64,000 nucleotides of DNA from JAAYZQ01 sp034428935 (GTDB lineage Bacteria; Chloroflexota; Anaerolineae; JAAYZQ01): NCBI GenBank assembly GCA_034428935.1, contig DAOUHB010000066.1, positions 5,088 to 69,087 on the forward strand, written 5' to 3'. Below the pieces are notes generated by a model. The model ran no database searches. It saw only the letters and a program-made list of their open reading frames with translations, and was not told the origin of the DNA. The translations under genes and the position numbers were made by a program. Every line of letters begins with the position of its first letter. Position 1 is the first letter of the stretch. Positions 8,367 to 17,597 of the stretch are shown piece by piece.

Positions 8367-9340
8367 GCGCCCGGCCCGCCTCCGCCCGTCTCCTCGTCGC
8401 CATTTTCGTCCTGGCCGCCGTGCCCGTCGTCCTGCTCGCGGCCTGGACCGTCTTCCAGGCGACGCAGATCCGGGATCTACAGCGCCAGGTCGTCGCCCTC
8501 GATGTCGCGAGGCGTGCCGCCGAGGCCCAGGCCACCCAGCAGGCGAACATCGCCGGCGACCTGGAGGCCCGCCTGCACGCCGTGGAAGCACTGGACATGG
8601 GCCGGCAGATCGAAGCGCTGCGCGCGCAGCTCGAGACGGACAGAGGGCCGGAGCAGGACGCCGAGCTGGAGGTGAGGCTGGCTGGCATCCAGGCCGCGGT
8701 GGACGGCTTCCAGGGCGACCTGGAAGACCTTGCCGCCCAAATCCAGTCCCTGGATTCGGGCGGCGCGCTGCCTCCCGCCTTGCCCGGGCAGGTTCGCCTC
8801 CAGGTGCCGGCGCAAAAGCAGGGGCACAATCTGAGCTGCGAATCTTTGGCAGCTTCCATGGCCGCCCGATACCAGGGGGTAGCCCTGGACGAGGAAGAGG
8901 TGCTCGCCGCCCTGCCGCGCCATCCAAACCCGCACCTGGGCTTTCGCGGCAGCGTCGACGGGCCGCCGGGCGGGCTCGAGGATTATGGGGTCTATGCCGG
9001 GCCCATCCTGGCGGTGCTCCGGGAACAAGGCCTTGATGCCCGGGCCATCGAGGATGGGCTGGCAGGCATCAAAGGCGCCCTGGCCCGGGGCAACCCGGTC
9101 GTTGCCTGGATTACCTACAACTGCCAGCCGGGCAACCCGACGACGGTCACTGTCGACGGCCAGGCAGTTACCCTGGTCGCCTACCAGCACGCTGTCGTCC
9201 TCACCGGCTACGACGACGAGGGAGTGTGGGCCAACGACCCTTGGGACGGCCAGGAGGATTTTTACGCTAACGACGATCTCGAGAGAGCCATGGGCTACCT
9301 GGGCGATATGGCCATCGAAGTTGGCCCGCCCGGCGAGTGA
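8363..9340 (+). CDS. Membrane-anchored coiled-coil protein with C39-like papain-fold domain
   Basis: A 325-residue protein starting at a GTG that overlaps the mrdA stop. It has one N-terminal membrane helix (about 9-30), a heptad-rich coiled coil (about 33-132) and a C-terminal domain with the C39-like peptidase pattern. The likely nucleophile is C159 (in GHNLSCESLA), the His is H276 (in YQHAVVLTGYDDEG) and the third residue is D292 (in NDPWDG). Such domains are bacteriocin-processing-like peptidases or papain-fold relatives. Its place between PBP2 and MinC suggests a job at the cell wall, perhaps on peptides or as a scaffold, but no substrate is known. The frame is also open upstream, inside mrdA; that stretch is a frame shadow, not coding. 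Confidence 0.75.
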   Translation: MSARPASARLLVAIFVLAAVPVVLLAAWTVFQATQIRDLQRQVVALDVARRAAEAQATQQANIAGDLEARLHAVEALDMGRQIEALRAQLETDRGPEQDAELEVRLAGIQAAVDGFQGDLEDLAAQIQSLDSGGALPPALPGQVRLQVPAQKQGHNLSCESLAASMAARYQGVALDEEEVLAALPRHPNPHLGFRGSVDGPPGGLEDYGVYAGPILAVLREQGLDARAIEDGLAGIKGALARGNPVVAWITYNCQPGNPTTVTVDGQAVTLVAYQHAVVLTGYDDEGVWANDPWDGQEDFYANDDLERAMGYLGDMAIEVGPPGE

Positions 9341-10057
9341 TTGCTGCGAAACACGATCAGGGGGCAACCGACGAGAGTGGACAGGGTAACGATCAAGGGC
9401 ACGAGCGAGGGGTTGGTCATCACCCTGGGCGAGGGACCGCTGCACGAGGTCACGGCCGAGTTGGAAGCCCGGCTGCGGGGCAAGGCATCGTTCTTTCGTG
9501 GGGGAAGGGTCGCGCTGCACGTTGGCGACCGGCCCCTCTCCGCCGAGCAACTGCAAGAGATCGGCAGTCTGCTGGAATCGCTGGGCATGGGCCTTTGGGC
9601 GGTCGGCAGCGACCATCCAACCACCCTCGTTGCCATCCGGGAACTGGGCCTGGAAAGCATCGTCCCCGCTCAGGCCGGCGCGCCGGAGCCCGGCCCGGCA
9701 TCGCCGGACCAGGTCCCCGGCCTGGTTCTGCACCGGACGCTGCGCTCAGGCCAGGCATTGCGCCACGCCGGGCACGTGGTGCTCATCGGCGACGTGAACC
9801 CTGGGGCAGAGATCGTGGCCGGCGGCGACATCATAATCTGGGGCAAGCTCCGGGGGACTGCCCACGCGGGCGCCTCGGGCGACGAGGAAGCCGTGATCTG
9901 TGCCCTACAACTGGCCCCCAGCCAGATCCGGATCGCCTCGTTGATCGCCCGGTCACCCGAGCGCGGGCGGGCGCCGAAAGCGGCAGAGATGGCCAGCGTT
10001 CAGAACGGGCGGATCGTCGTCGAGCGCTGGGACAAGGTGGATAGGAGCGGGACATGA
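9341..10057 (+). CDS. minC: MinC, septum-site inhibitor
   Basis: A 238-residue protein from TTG 9341, or 226 from GTG 9377. It has the MinC N-terminal domain (beginning VTIKGTSEGLVI) and the right-handed beta-helix C-terminal domain (about 130-215), with GHVVLIGDVNPGAEIVAGGD and IWGKLRGTAHAG. MinC blocks FtsZ assembly at the poles and is recruited by MinD. The TTG directly follows the previous stop and has no clear ribosome site. The GTG gives an N-terminus closer to the usual family start, so the start is undecided. The stop overlaps the minD ATG (ATGA). Confidence 0.93.
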   Translation: MLRNTIRGQPTRVDRVTIKGTSEGLVITLGEGPLHEVTAELEARLRGKASFFRGGRVALHVGDRPLSAEQLQEIGSLLESLGMGLWAVGSDHPTTLVAIRELGLESIVPAQAGAPEPGPASPDQVPGLVLHRTLRSGQALRHAGHVVLIGDVNPGAEIVAGGDIIIWGKLRGTAHAGASGDEEAVICALQLAPSQIRIASLIARSPERGRAPKAAEMASVQNGRIVVERWDKVDRSGT

Positions 10058-10848
10058 GTGCGACTGTAATCACCATAACCTCCGGCAAGGGCGGGGTCGG
10101 CAAAACTACGACCACTGCCAACCTGGGCGCTGCCCTTGCCATGCTGAGCCAGCGCGTGGTCATCATCGACGCCGACATCGGCTTGCGCAACCTGGATGTC
10201 GTCATGGGGCTCGAGAACCGCATCGTCTACGACCTGGTGGACGTGGTGGAAGGGCACTGCCGGCTGAAGCAGGCACTCATCCGCGACAAGCGGCTGTCCG
10301 AGCTCTACCTGTTGCCCGCCGCCCAGACGCGGGACAAGTCGGCCGTCTCTCCCGAGCAAATGGTAGAGTTGTGCGACCAGTTGCGCCCTGATTTCGACTT
10401 TGTCCTGATAGACTCGCCGGCCGGCATCGAGCAGGGCTACCGCAATGCCGTGGCTCCCGCCAACCGGGTGCTCATCGTAACCACCCCCGAGGTATCGGCT
10501 GTGCGCGACGCGGACCGAATCGTGGGCCTGGTGGAGGCGGAGGAAAAGGGACCGGCCGTGCTCATCATCAACCGGCTGAGTGCCGAAATGGTGCGCCGCG
10601 GCCAGATGTTGAGCACCGAGGACGTGGTCGAGCTGCTGGCCATCGACCTCCTGGGGATCGTGCCCGAGGACAAGGAAATCCTCGTGGCCACGAACCGGGG
10701 TGTACCCATCGCCCTGGATGGCAAGACCTCAGCAGGCCAGGCATACCGCAACATCGCCGGGCGGCTACTGGGGCAAGAGATCCCGTTCATGGCCCTCAAG
10801 GAGTCGTCGGGTGTGTTCGGACGCTTTGCGCGCCTGTTGAAAGGCTGA
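10054..10848 (+). CDS. minD: MinD, septum-site ATPase
   Basis: A 264-residue deviant Walker-A ATPase. ITSGKGGVGKTTTTANLG (about residues 6-23) is the signature P-loop, IIDADIGLRNLDVVMGLENR is the switch I/A' region and FVLIDSPAGIEQG the Walker B strand. The C-terminus (SSGVFGRFARLLKG) is an amphipathic membrane-targeting helix. It dimerises on the membrane with ATP, recruits MinC and is removed by MinE. It overlaps minC by four bases and precedes minE by 43. Confidence 0.97.
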   Translation: MSATVITITSGKGGVGKTTTTANLGAALAMLSQRVVIIDADIGLRNLDVVMGLENRIVYDLVDVVEGHCRLKQALIRDKRLSELYLLPAAQTRDKSAVSPEQMVELCDQLRPDFDFVLIDSPAGIEQGYRNAVAPANRVLIVTTPEVSAVRDADRIVGLVEAEEKGPAVLIINRLSAEMVRRGQMLSTEDVVELLAIDLLGIVPEDKEILVATNRGVPIALDGKTSAGQAYRNIAGRLLGQEIPFMALKESSGVFGRFARLLKG

Positions 10849-10891
10849 TCGCCGCCAGGACACGATAGTCAAGGTTGTTAAAGGAGGCAGC

Positions 10892-11200
10892 ATGGGTTTT
10901 CTGGATCGACTTTTCGGCAAACAGGAACCAAGCAGCAGCGTGGTGGCCAAGGAGCGGCTGCAATTGGTGCTGGTGCACGATCGGGTCAAGATCTCGGCCT
11001 CTACCCTGGAAAAGATGAAGGACGAGCTAATCACCGTCATCTCCCGCTACGTCGAAATCGATCCCGATGGTGTGCAGGTGACCTTTACCCAGAGCAAACG
11101 CGCCGGCCGGCTTATGGCCGACATCCCGGTCATCGGCCCGGCCGGGCGCTCGCCGTCGAAAAAGCCTGCCACTGGGATGAGAGCGACGGGCGATGGCTAG
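10892..11200 (+). CDS. minE: MinE, topological specificity factor
   Basis: A 102-residue MinE. It has an N-terminal membrane-targeting stretch (MGFLDRLFGK), the MinD-binding segment (about 19-30, AKERLQLVLVHDR) and the dimerisation domain (about 33-75, LEKMKDELITVISRYVEID). It stimulates MinD ATPase to drive pole-to-pole patterning. AGGAGG lies upstream of the ATG with good spacing. The C-terminal 25 residues are a poorly conserved tail. Its stop overlaps the rodA start by eight bases. Confidence 0.95.
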   Translation: MGFLDRLFGKQEPSSSVVAKERLQLVLVHDRVKISASTLEKMKDELITVISRYVEIDPDGVQVTFTQSKRAGRLMADIPVIGPAGRSPSKKPATGMRATGDG

Positions 11201-12668
11201 GCGTTCCTGGCGCAACTTTGACTACTTGATGCTCCTGGGGCTGGTTGTCCTGGCAGCCTTTGGGGTGGTCATGATCTATAGCGCCACGATCAACACCGAT
11301 GGCCTGGACAATCCAGTCCAGCGCCAGATCATGTTTGCCGGTATTGGCCTGGTGATTCTCCTGGTTACGGCCTCCATCGACTACCGGCTCCTGGACATCG
11401 TGCAGCATCCCATACCCGTCCTGGCTCCCCTGGTGCTGGCCCTCGGAGACGCCGTCCTGGTCATCTCCTGGCACATGAACCAGGCGGGCGCCCTGCCGGC
11501 ATCGCCCTCCCTCCAGATGTTCCGGCCCGACCTGGCGCCCATGGCCGTCGGAGCGGTCCTGGTGCTCGTCGTCTACATGCTGGATCGTTCCTGGATCGAA
11601 AGGCTGGACCTTCCCCTGCAGCGCACCCTCGTCGTCGTGGCGGTAGTCCTGATGGCGGGTGCTGCCTACGTAGCACTGCACCGAGTCACGGGCGGTGCCG
11701 TGGAGTCCTTGACTCCCTACGTCCTGGTCGGTGGTCTGGCCATCGTCTATCTGATTGACTGCCTCACCCTGCGCTTTACCGATACCCTGCGCAATCCGCT
11801 CTATGTTCTCATGCTCGGCGTCCTGGGCATCGTGTTTGTCATCGGCCAGGTGTCGGGTGGAGCACAGCGCTGGCTGGGTGCGGGGGCGATCCAACCTTCC
11901 GAGCTGTCCAAGATCATGGTCATCATCGTCCTGGCCAAGTTCCTGGAGGACCGCGAGGAGGGAGGCGACCGCTTCAGTACCATCATCACCTCCCTCGGCC
12001 TGGTAGGCGTGCCCATGATCCTGATCTATCTCCAGCCCGACCTGGGCACTGCCCTGTCTCTGGTCGCCATCTGGTTCGCCATGATCTGGATGGCCGGCAT
12101 CCGCTTTCGTTACCTCTTGCTCCTCATCGGCGGTGGAGTTGCGGCCCTGCCCCTGGTGTGGATGAACCTGGAGGAGTACATGCAAAAGCGCCTCCTCCTC
12201 TTTATCAATCCCAACAGCGACCCCGACTCCTATTTCAACGTTCACCAGGCCCTGGTGAGCATTGGCTCCGGCGGCTGGACGGGCAAGGGCCTGACCCACG
12301 GGACCCAGAGCCAGCTCCATTTTCTGCGGGTGCGCCACACCGACTTCATCTTTGCCGTCACCGCCGAGGAGCTGGGCTTTCTGGGCGCGGTGGCCATGAT
12401 CGGGCTGATCTTTTTCCTCCTCTGGCGCATGCTGCACATCGCCGGGCAGGCACGGGACACCTTTGGCCGCCTCCTGGTCTCCGGGATCGCCGGGCTGATC
12501 TTTTTCCAGAGCGCCATCAACATCGGCATGAACCTGGGGCTCATGCCGGTCACGGGCATCCCACTGCCATTCGTGAGCTATGGTGGGAGCTCTTTCCTGA
12601 CGCTCATCCTGGGCGTCGGGCTGGTGGAGAGCGTCGCCATGCGCCACAAGAAGCTCGAGTTCGATTAG
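11193..12668 (+). CDS. rodA: RodA/FtsW-family glycan polymerase with a large internal membrane insertion
   Basis: A 491-residue SEDS protein. Core motifs are present: the first helices (DYLMLLGLVVLAAFGVVMIYS), GGAQRWLG at 222-229, QPSELSKI at 234-241, the catalytic-region QPDLGTAL at 281-288, and the C-terminal PLPFVSYGGSS at 458-467. SEDS proteins polymerise lipid II together with PBP2. In ordinary RodA proteins of about 370-420 residues the RW motif comes near residue 100. Here it is at 226, because about 120 residues holding three or four extra predicted helices lie between the IDYRLL motif (62-67) and the RW motif. RodA rather than FtsW is chosen from the mre/mrdA context. Confidence 0.9.
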   Translation: MARRSWRNFDYLMLLGLVVLAAFGVVMIYSATINTDGLDNPVQRQIMFAGIGLVILLVTASIDYRLLDIVQHPIPVLAPLVLALGDAVLVISWHMNQAGALPASPSLQMFRPDLAPMAVGAVLVLVVYMLDRSWIERLDLPLQRTLVVVAVVLMAGAAYVALHRVTGGAVESLTPYVLVGGLAIVYLIDCLTLRFTDTLRNPLYVLMLGVLGIVFVIGQVSGGAQRWLGAGAIQPSELSKIMVIIVLAKFLEDREEGGDRFSTIITSLGLVGVPMILIYLQPDLGTALSLVAIWFAMIWMAGIRFRYLLLLIGGGVAALPLVWMNLEEYMQKRLLLFINPNSDPDSYFNVHQALVSIGSGGWTGKGLTHGTQSQLHFLRVRHTDFIFAVTAEELGFLGAVAMIGLIFFLLWRMLHIAGQARDTFGRLLVSGIAGLIFFQSAINIGMNLGLMPVTGIPLPFVSYGGSSFLTLILGVGLVESVAMRHKKLEFD

Positions 12669-12679
12669 CCGGAGTGGAG

Positions 12680-13195
12680 ATGCGCGACCTGTACGTCGTC
12701 CGCCCGGCCGGCGCCTCCGACCTCGACCGCCTTACGGAGCTGCTCCTGGAGCTACAGGATCACCTCGAGGAGGCCAACCCCGGTCTATGGCGCATGAAGT
12801 CCGAAGCCCGAAAGGGGCTGCGCGCCCAGATCGCCAACCGCCTGAACGCAGCCGGGAGCACGGCGGTTGTCGCCGAGCACCGGGACGAGGGCGTCGTCGG
12901 CGTCGCATTCGGGCGCGTCGTGGCCAACCACCGCTACGACCCGGCCGTGGCCGGCAACGTGGACCAGGTCTACGTGCGGCCCGACCATCGCCGCCAGGGC
13001 ATCGCTACCCGCCTGGTGGCCGAGGTGTGTCGCTTTTTCGTCCAGGAGGGAGTGACCGACCTCTCGCTGCGCTACGTCATCGGCAACGACGAGGCCGCCG
13101 GCTTCTGGCAGGCCCTGGGTTTTGCCCCCCGCATCATCACCGCCGGTGCAGCCCTGGAGGCCGTCCAGGCCCGGCTCTTGTCGAACGAGCCATAG
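12680..13195 (+). CDS. GNAT-family N-acetyltransferase
   Basis: A 171-residue acetyltransferase of the GCN5-related fold. The acetyl-CoA pyrophosphate-binding motif is VDQVYVRPDHRRQGIATRLV, with the R/Q-x-x-G-x-A loop near residues 105-110. The motif-B strand and the terminal GFAPRI segment follow. The ATG at 12680 has GGAG five bases upstream; the longer frame upstream is a shadow of rodA. It lies 11 bases after rodA and probably ends the morphogenesis operon. The acceptor is unknown: it could be an amine, an antibiotic or a protein N-terminus. Confidence 0.85.
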   Translation: MRDLYVVRPAGASDLDRLTELLLELQDHLEEANPGLWRMKSEARKGLRAQIANRLNAAGSTAVVAEHRDEGVVGVAFGRVVANHRYDPAVAGNVDQVYVRPDHRRQGIATRLVAEVCRFFVQEGVTDLSLRYVIGNDEAAGFWQALGFAPRIITAGAALEAVQARLLSNEP

Positions 13196-13263
13196 GCCTG
13201 GCGCAACCGCCGCTCGCCCTCCCGCTGGATCGTCCACAGCCAGAAACCACGCACCCCAACAGG

Positions 13264-13291
13264 TTGCCATCCACGCGAACTGTGGTATACT
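13264..13291 (+). promoter_or_regulatory. Sigma70-type promoter of gltX
   Basis: TTGCCA, 16 bases, then TATACT on the plus strand, ending about 40 bases before the gltX start. The leader is short. Confidence 0.65.
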
Positions 13292-13332
13292 AGGCGCCAC
13301 CATACAGCACTGTCAAGGAGCAGAAAGTCCAG

Positions 13333-14811
13333 GTGAGCGACAAACCGGTTCGCGTTCGCATCGCGCCCAGCCCTACGGGCTATCTCCACGTCGGCTCGGC
13401 CCGCACGGCGCTGTTCAATTGGCTTTTTGCCCGCAAGCACGGGGGCAAGTTCGTCGTACGCGTGGAGGATACCGACCGCACGCGCTTCAATCCCGAGGCC
13501 ATTCCCGACCTGGTGGCCAGCCTGCGCTGGTTGGGGCTCGATTGGGACGAGGGCCCCGAGGTTGGCGGCGACTACGGCCCTTATGTCCAGTCGGAGCGGC
13601 TGCACCTGTATCAGCGCTATGCCGATTGGCTGGTGCAAGAGGGCCACGCCTATCGCTGCTACTGCTCGCCGGCGCGCCTGGAGGGCCTGCGCGAGGCGCA
13701 GCGCGCCAACAAGGAGCAGATTGGCTACGACAGGCGCTGCCGCACCCTCACTGCCGCCGAAAGAGCCGAGGCCGAGGCCGAAGGCATTGTGCCCGTCGTC
13801 CGCCTCATGGCCCCCCTGGAAGGCCAGACCTCCTTTCACGACGTGGTGTATGGCACCATCACCGTGGAGAACCAGACCATGGAGGACGTGGTTCTGCTCA
13901 AAAGCGACGGCTTTCCGACCTATCACCTGGCCGTCGTCGTCGACGACCACCTGATGGAGATCAGCCACATCATGCGCGGCGACGAATGGCTGCCCACGGT
14001 GCCCCAGCGCGTGCATTTGTACAAGGCCCTGGGCTGGGAGCTGCCCATCTATGCTCATTTGCCGCTGATCCTGGCGCCCACGGGCCAGGGCAAGCTGAGC
14101 AAGCGCCACGGCGGCGTCGAGATCCGCGAATTCCGCCGCGAGGGCTATCTGCCCGAGGCCATGGTGAACTACCTGGCCCGCGTCGGATGGAGCTATGACG
14201 ACAAGACCGAGATCTTTCAGCGGGAAGAGCTGATCCGCTACTTTGACCTGTCGGGCATCAACAAGTCGCCAGCGCGCTTTTCCTACGAGCGGCTGGAGTG
14301 GATGAACGGCTACTACATCCGCCAGTTGAGCGCCCGAGAGCTGGCCGGGCGGCTGGTGCCTTTCATGGTGCAGGCCGGCTTCCAGGTGACCCAGGCCGAC
14401 CTGGAACCCGTGGCCCCCCTGATCCAGGAGCGGATCAAGACGCTGAAAGAGGCGGTGGATAAGGCAGCCTTTTTCTTCCGCGAAGAGCTGGCCTACGAGC
14501 CCGCCAACCTCGTGGGCAAAAAGATGAGCGTGGAACAGACGCGGCTGGCGCTGCAGCGGGCGCGCGAGACCCTGGCGGCGCTGCCCGATTTCGCGGTCGA
14601 GACCACGGAACCACCCCTGCGCGCCCTCGCCGACGAGTTGCAGCTCAAGGCGGGGCAGCTCTTTGGCGTCCTGCGGGTGGCTCTCACGGGCGAGCAGGTC
14701 TCACCGCCCCTGCTGGAGACCATGGCCGTCCTGGGGCGGGAGCGATCGATGGGGCGGCTGCGGCGGGCGGAAGAGCTGGCCACGACCCTGCCGGCGACCG
14801 GAGGGGCGTGA
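13333..14811 (+). CDS. gltX: Glutamyl-tRNA synthetase
   Basis: A 492-residue class I synthetase that charges tRNA-Glu. The HIGH motif appears as HVGS (19-22) in IAPSPTGYLHVGSART, and KMSKS as KLSKR (254-258, followed by HGG). VEDTDRTRF, typical of GluRS, follows the HIGH loop. The anticodon-binding helical domain fills the last 150 residues. The start is GTG with AGGAG upstream. Because glnS is also present, this enzyme probably need not mischarge tRNA-Gln, although that cannot be shown here. It has its own promoter and precedes glnS by 188 bases. Confidence 0.96.
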   Translation: MSDKPVRVRIAPSPTGYLHVGSARTALFNWLFARKHGGKFVVRVEDTDRTRFNPEAIPDLVASLRWLGLDWDEGPEVGGDYGPYVQSERLHLYQRYADWLVQEGHAYRCYCSPARLEGLREAQRANKEQIGYDRRCRTLTAAERAEAEAEGIVPVVRLMAPLEGQTSFHDVVYGTITVENQTMEDVVLLKSDGFPTYHLAVVVDDHLMEISHIMRGDEWLPTVPQRVHLYKALGWELPIYAHLPLILAPTGQGKLSKRHGGVEIREFRREGYLPEAMVNYLARVGWSYDDKTEIFQREELIRYFDLSGINKSPARFSYERLEWMNGYYIRQLSARELAGRLVPFMVQAGFQVTQADLEPVAPLIQERIKTLKEAVDKAAFFFREELAYEPANLVGKKMSVEQTRLALQRARETLAALPDFAVETTEPPLRALADELQLKAGQLFGVLRVALTGEQVSPPLLETMAVLGRERSMGRLRRAEELATTLPATGGA

Positions 14812-14817
14812 ACCAAC

Positions 14818-14846
14818 TTGCCAGCGCGGCAGTTATGTGTTAAAAT
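14818..14846 (+). promoter_or_regulatory. Sigma70-type promoter of glnS
   Basis: TTGCCA, 17 bases, then TAAAAT, starting six bases after the gltX stop. It leaves a leader of about 145 bases before the glnS ATG, which contains a strong hairpin. Confidence 0.65.
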
Positions 14847-14917
14847 TGCGACTGTCGCTTGGGGGATAGACGGGTGGCAGGACGCACCCACGTCAAGCCC
14901 CCGTTCCAAGCCACGAA

Positions 14918-14940
14918 AACGGGCACCCCGCGTGCCCGTT
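14918..14940 (+). promoter_or_regulatory. Hairpin in the glnS leader
   Basis: A 9-bp perfect stem (AACGGGCAC / GTGCCCGTT) with loop CCCGC is preceded by an A-rich stretch and followed by TCC rather than a T-run. Upstream the leader also carries GGGTG/CACCC pairing potential. It looks structured and might be regulatory, but it matches no RNA class I recognise, and no T-box motif is visible. Confidence 0.35.
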
Positions 14941-14999
14941 TCCGTATAGCAATCGCAGACGAGCACGTTCCTGGCCGGGCGTGCGAGAAGGAGAGAACG

Positions 15000-16685
<1,686 letters not shown>

Positions 16686-16732
16686 GGGGTGCCGGCCGGG
16701 CAGCGTCCGGCGGTCCTCAAGAAGCGCTGGAT

Positions 16733-16761
16733 TTGTCACGCGGGCCGTTTTGTGCTAATAT
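16733..16761 (+). promoter_or_regulatory. Sigma70-type promoter of tRNA-Gln
   Basis: TTGTCA, 17 bases, then TAATAT on the plus strand, about 42 bases upstream of the tRNA. The spacing is ideal and each box has one or two mismatches to consensus. Confidence 0.65.
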
Positions 16762-16803
16762 TGGCCCGAAGGCTGGGGCCGGGTGAAAGCACCCGGCCCA
16801 CGA

Positions 16804-16877
16804 TGGGGGATCGTCTAGCGGCAGGACACGTGACTCTGGATCACGGCACCGGGGTTCAAATCCCTGTCCCCCAGCCA
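16804..16877 (+). tRNA. tRNA-Gln (anticodon CTG)
   Basis: The acceptor stem TGGGGGA/TCCCCCA begins with the U1-A72 pair usual for tRNA-Gln. The discriminator is G and CCA is encoded. The anticodon stem CGTGA/TCACG encloses CTCTGGA, giving anticodon CTG for CAG codons. The T-arm contains GGTTCAAAT. It lies directly downstream of glnS, has its own promoter and ends in an intrinsic terminator. Confidence 0.95.
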
Positions 16878-16878
16878 A

Positions 16879-16906
16879 AAAAGGGCTCCCAAACGGGAGC
16901 CCTTTT
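16879..16906. terminator. Bidirectional intrinsic terminator between tRNA-Gln and rloB
   Basis: A 10-bp stem AAGGGCTCCC/GGGAGCCCTT with loop AAAC. The plus strand continues into TT and the minus strand into a run of T (A-tract at 16877-16882). It can end both the tRNA-Gln transcript and the converging rloAB transcript. Confidence 0.85.
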
Positions 16907-16940
16907 GTAGTAAGCCGGCGGTCTGGGCGGAGTTGGTGAC

Positions 16941-17597
16941 CTATCGGTCATTGAGCAGATCGCGGATGCTGTGCACCAAGACGTCGACGCCTGTGCTGGG
17001 GTTGGGAAAGGTTTGCCAGGAGTCGGGGGCATTTTGTCGCAGCCTATCTGCATTGGCCAGGGCATCGGCCAGCCTCTCCTTCAGCTCATCGAAAACGGGA
17101 CGCGCCTTTTCATAGCCCGGAAGGTGTGCCTGCAGCTCTCGAGAGCACTCGTCCGCAGTGCCAAAGGGACGGTCCGTACACACAAAGTGTAGAATATACC
17201 AGTACTCGAACGCAGGATTGGACACCGCCAACTCCAGGCCTTGCGAGCGCGAGGCGGCCACGGCCTGTTGAAAAGGAGCCTCGGCGGCACGGCACTCGGC
17301 ATCGAACACGCACCACACCTCGTCTCGCTCATCGTCAAGCTCCTTCTTTTGTCGAATGCCCTCCTGAACAATATAGGTGGGAGCACTCCGGCTCTTGACG
17401 ATCTTGATGTCGATGCTGGAGAGACGCTGCTCCTTGCGCAGCGCCTCAAAGTACAACGGCTCTGTCTTCTCGCCCTCACAAACGATCACGAGTCTCTTCA
17501 GAGGTTGTCTGCGGCCGGGCCGGCGGCGCAGTGCCCCCAGCGGCCTGGGATTGCCGAACCCAGAGCTCTTGCCGGATGGTTTCCTATGCTTCGCCAC
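16941..17597 (-). CDS. RloB-family TOPRIM-like protein (second gene of AbiL/RloAB-type defence pair)
   Basis: A 218-residue RloB homologue. After a basic N-terminus comes LVIVCEGEKTEPLYFEAL, the acidic first motif of the TOPRIM-like fold, then VWCVFDAE with the paired acidic residues, and SNPAFEYWYILHF, the most conserved RloB block. Near the C-terminus is the NPSTGVDVLVHSI segment. RloB is taken to be a nuclease partner activated by its ATPase in phage-defence systems such as AbiL; this is family knowledge, not shown here. GTG 17597 is favoured and TTG 17603 is the alternative. The start lies inside the end of rloA, so the pair is coupled. Confidence 0.8.
   Translation of the reverse strand: MAKHRKPSGKSSGFGNPRPLGALRRRPGRRQPLKRLVIVCEGEKTEPLYFEALRKEQRLSSIDIKIVKSRSAPTYIVQEGIRQKKELDDERDEVWCVFDAECRAAEAPFQQAVAASRSQGLELAVSNPAFEYWYILHFVCTDRPFGTADECSRELQAHLPGYEKARPVFDELKERLADALANADRLRQNAPDSWQTFPNPSTGVDVLVHSIRDLLNDR

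Noticed and set aside
14859..14999. In-frame N-terminal extension of glnS by 47 codons.
   Set aside because: It would run through the leader hairpin; ATG 15000 has a good ribosome site and matches the GlnRS start.
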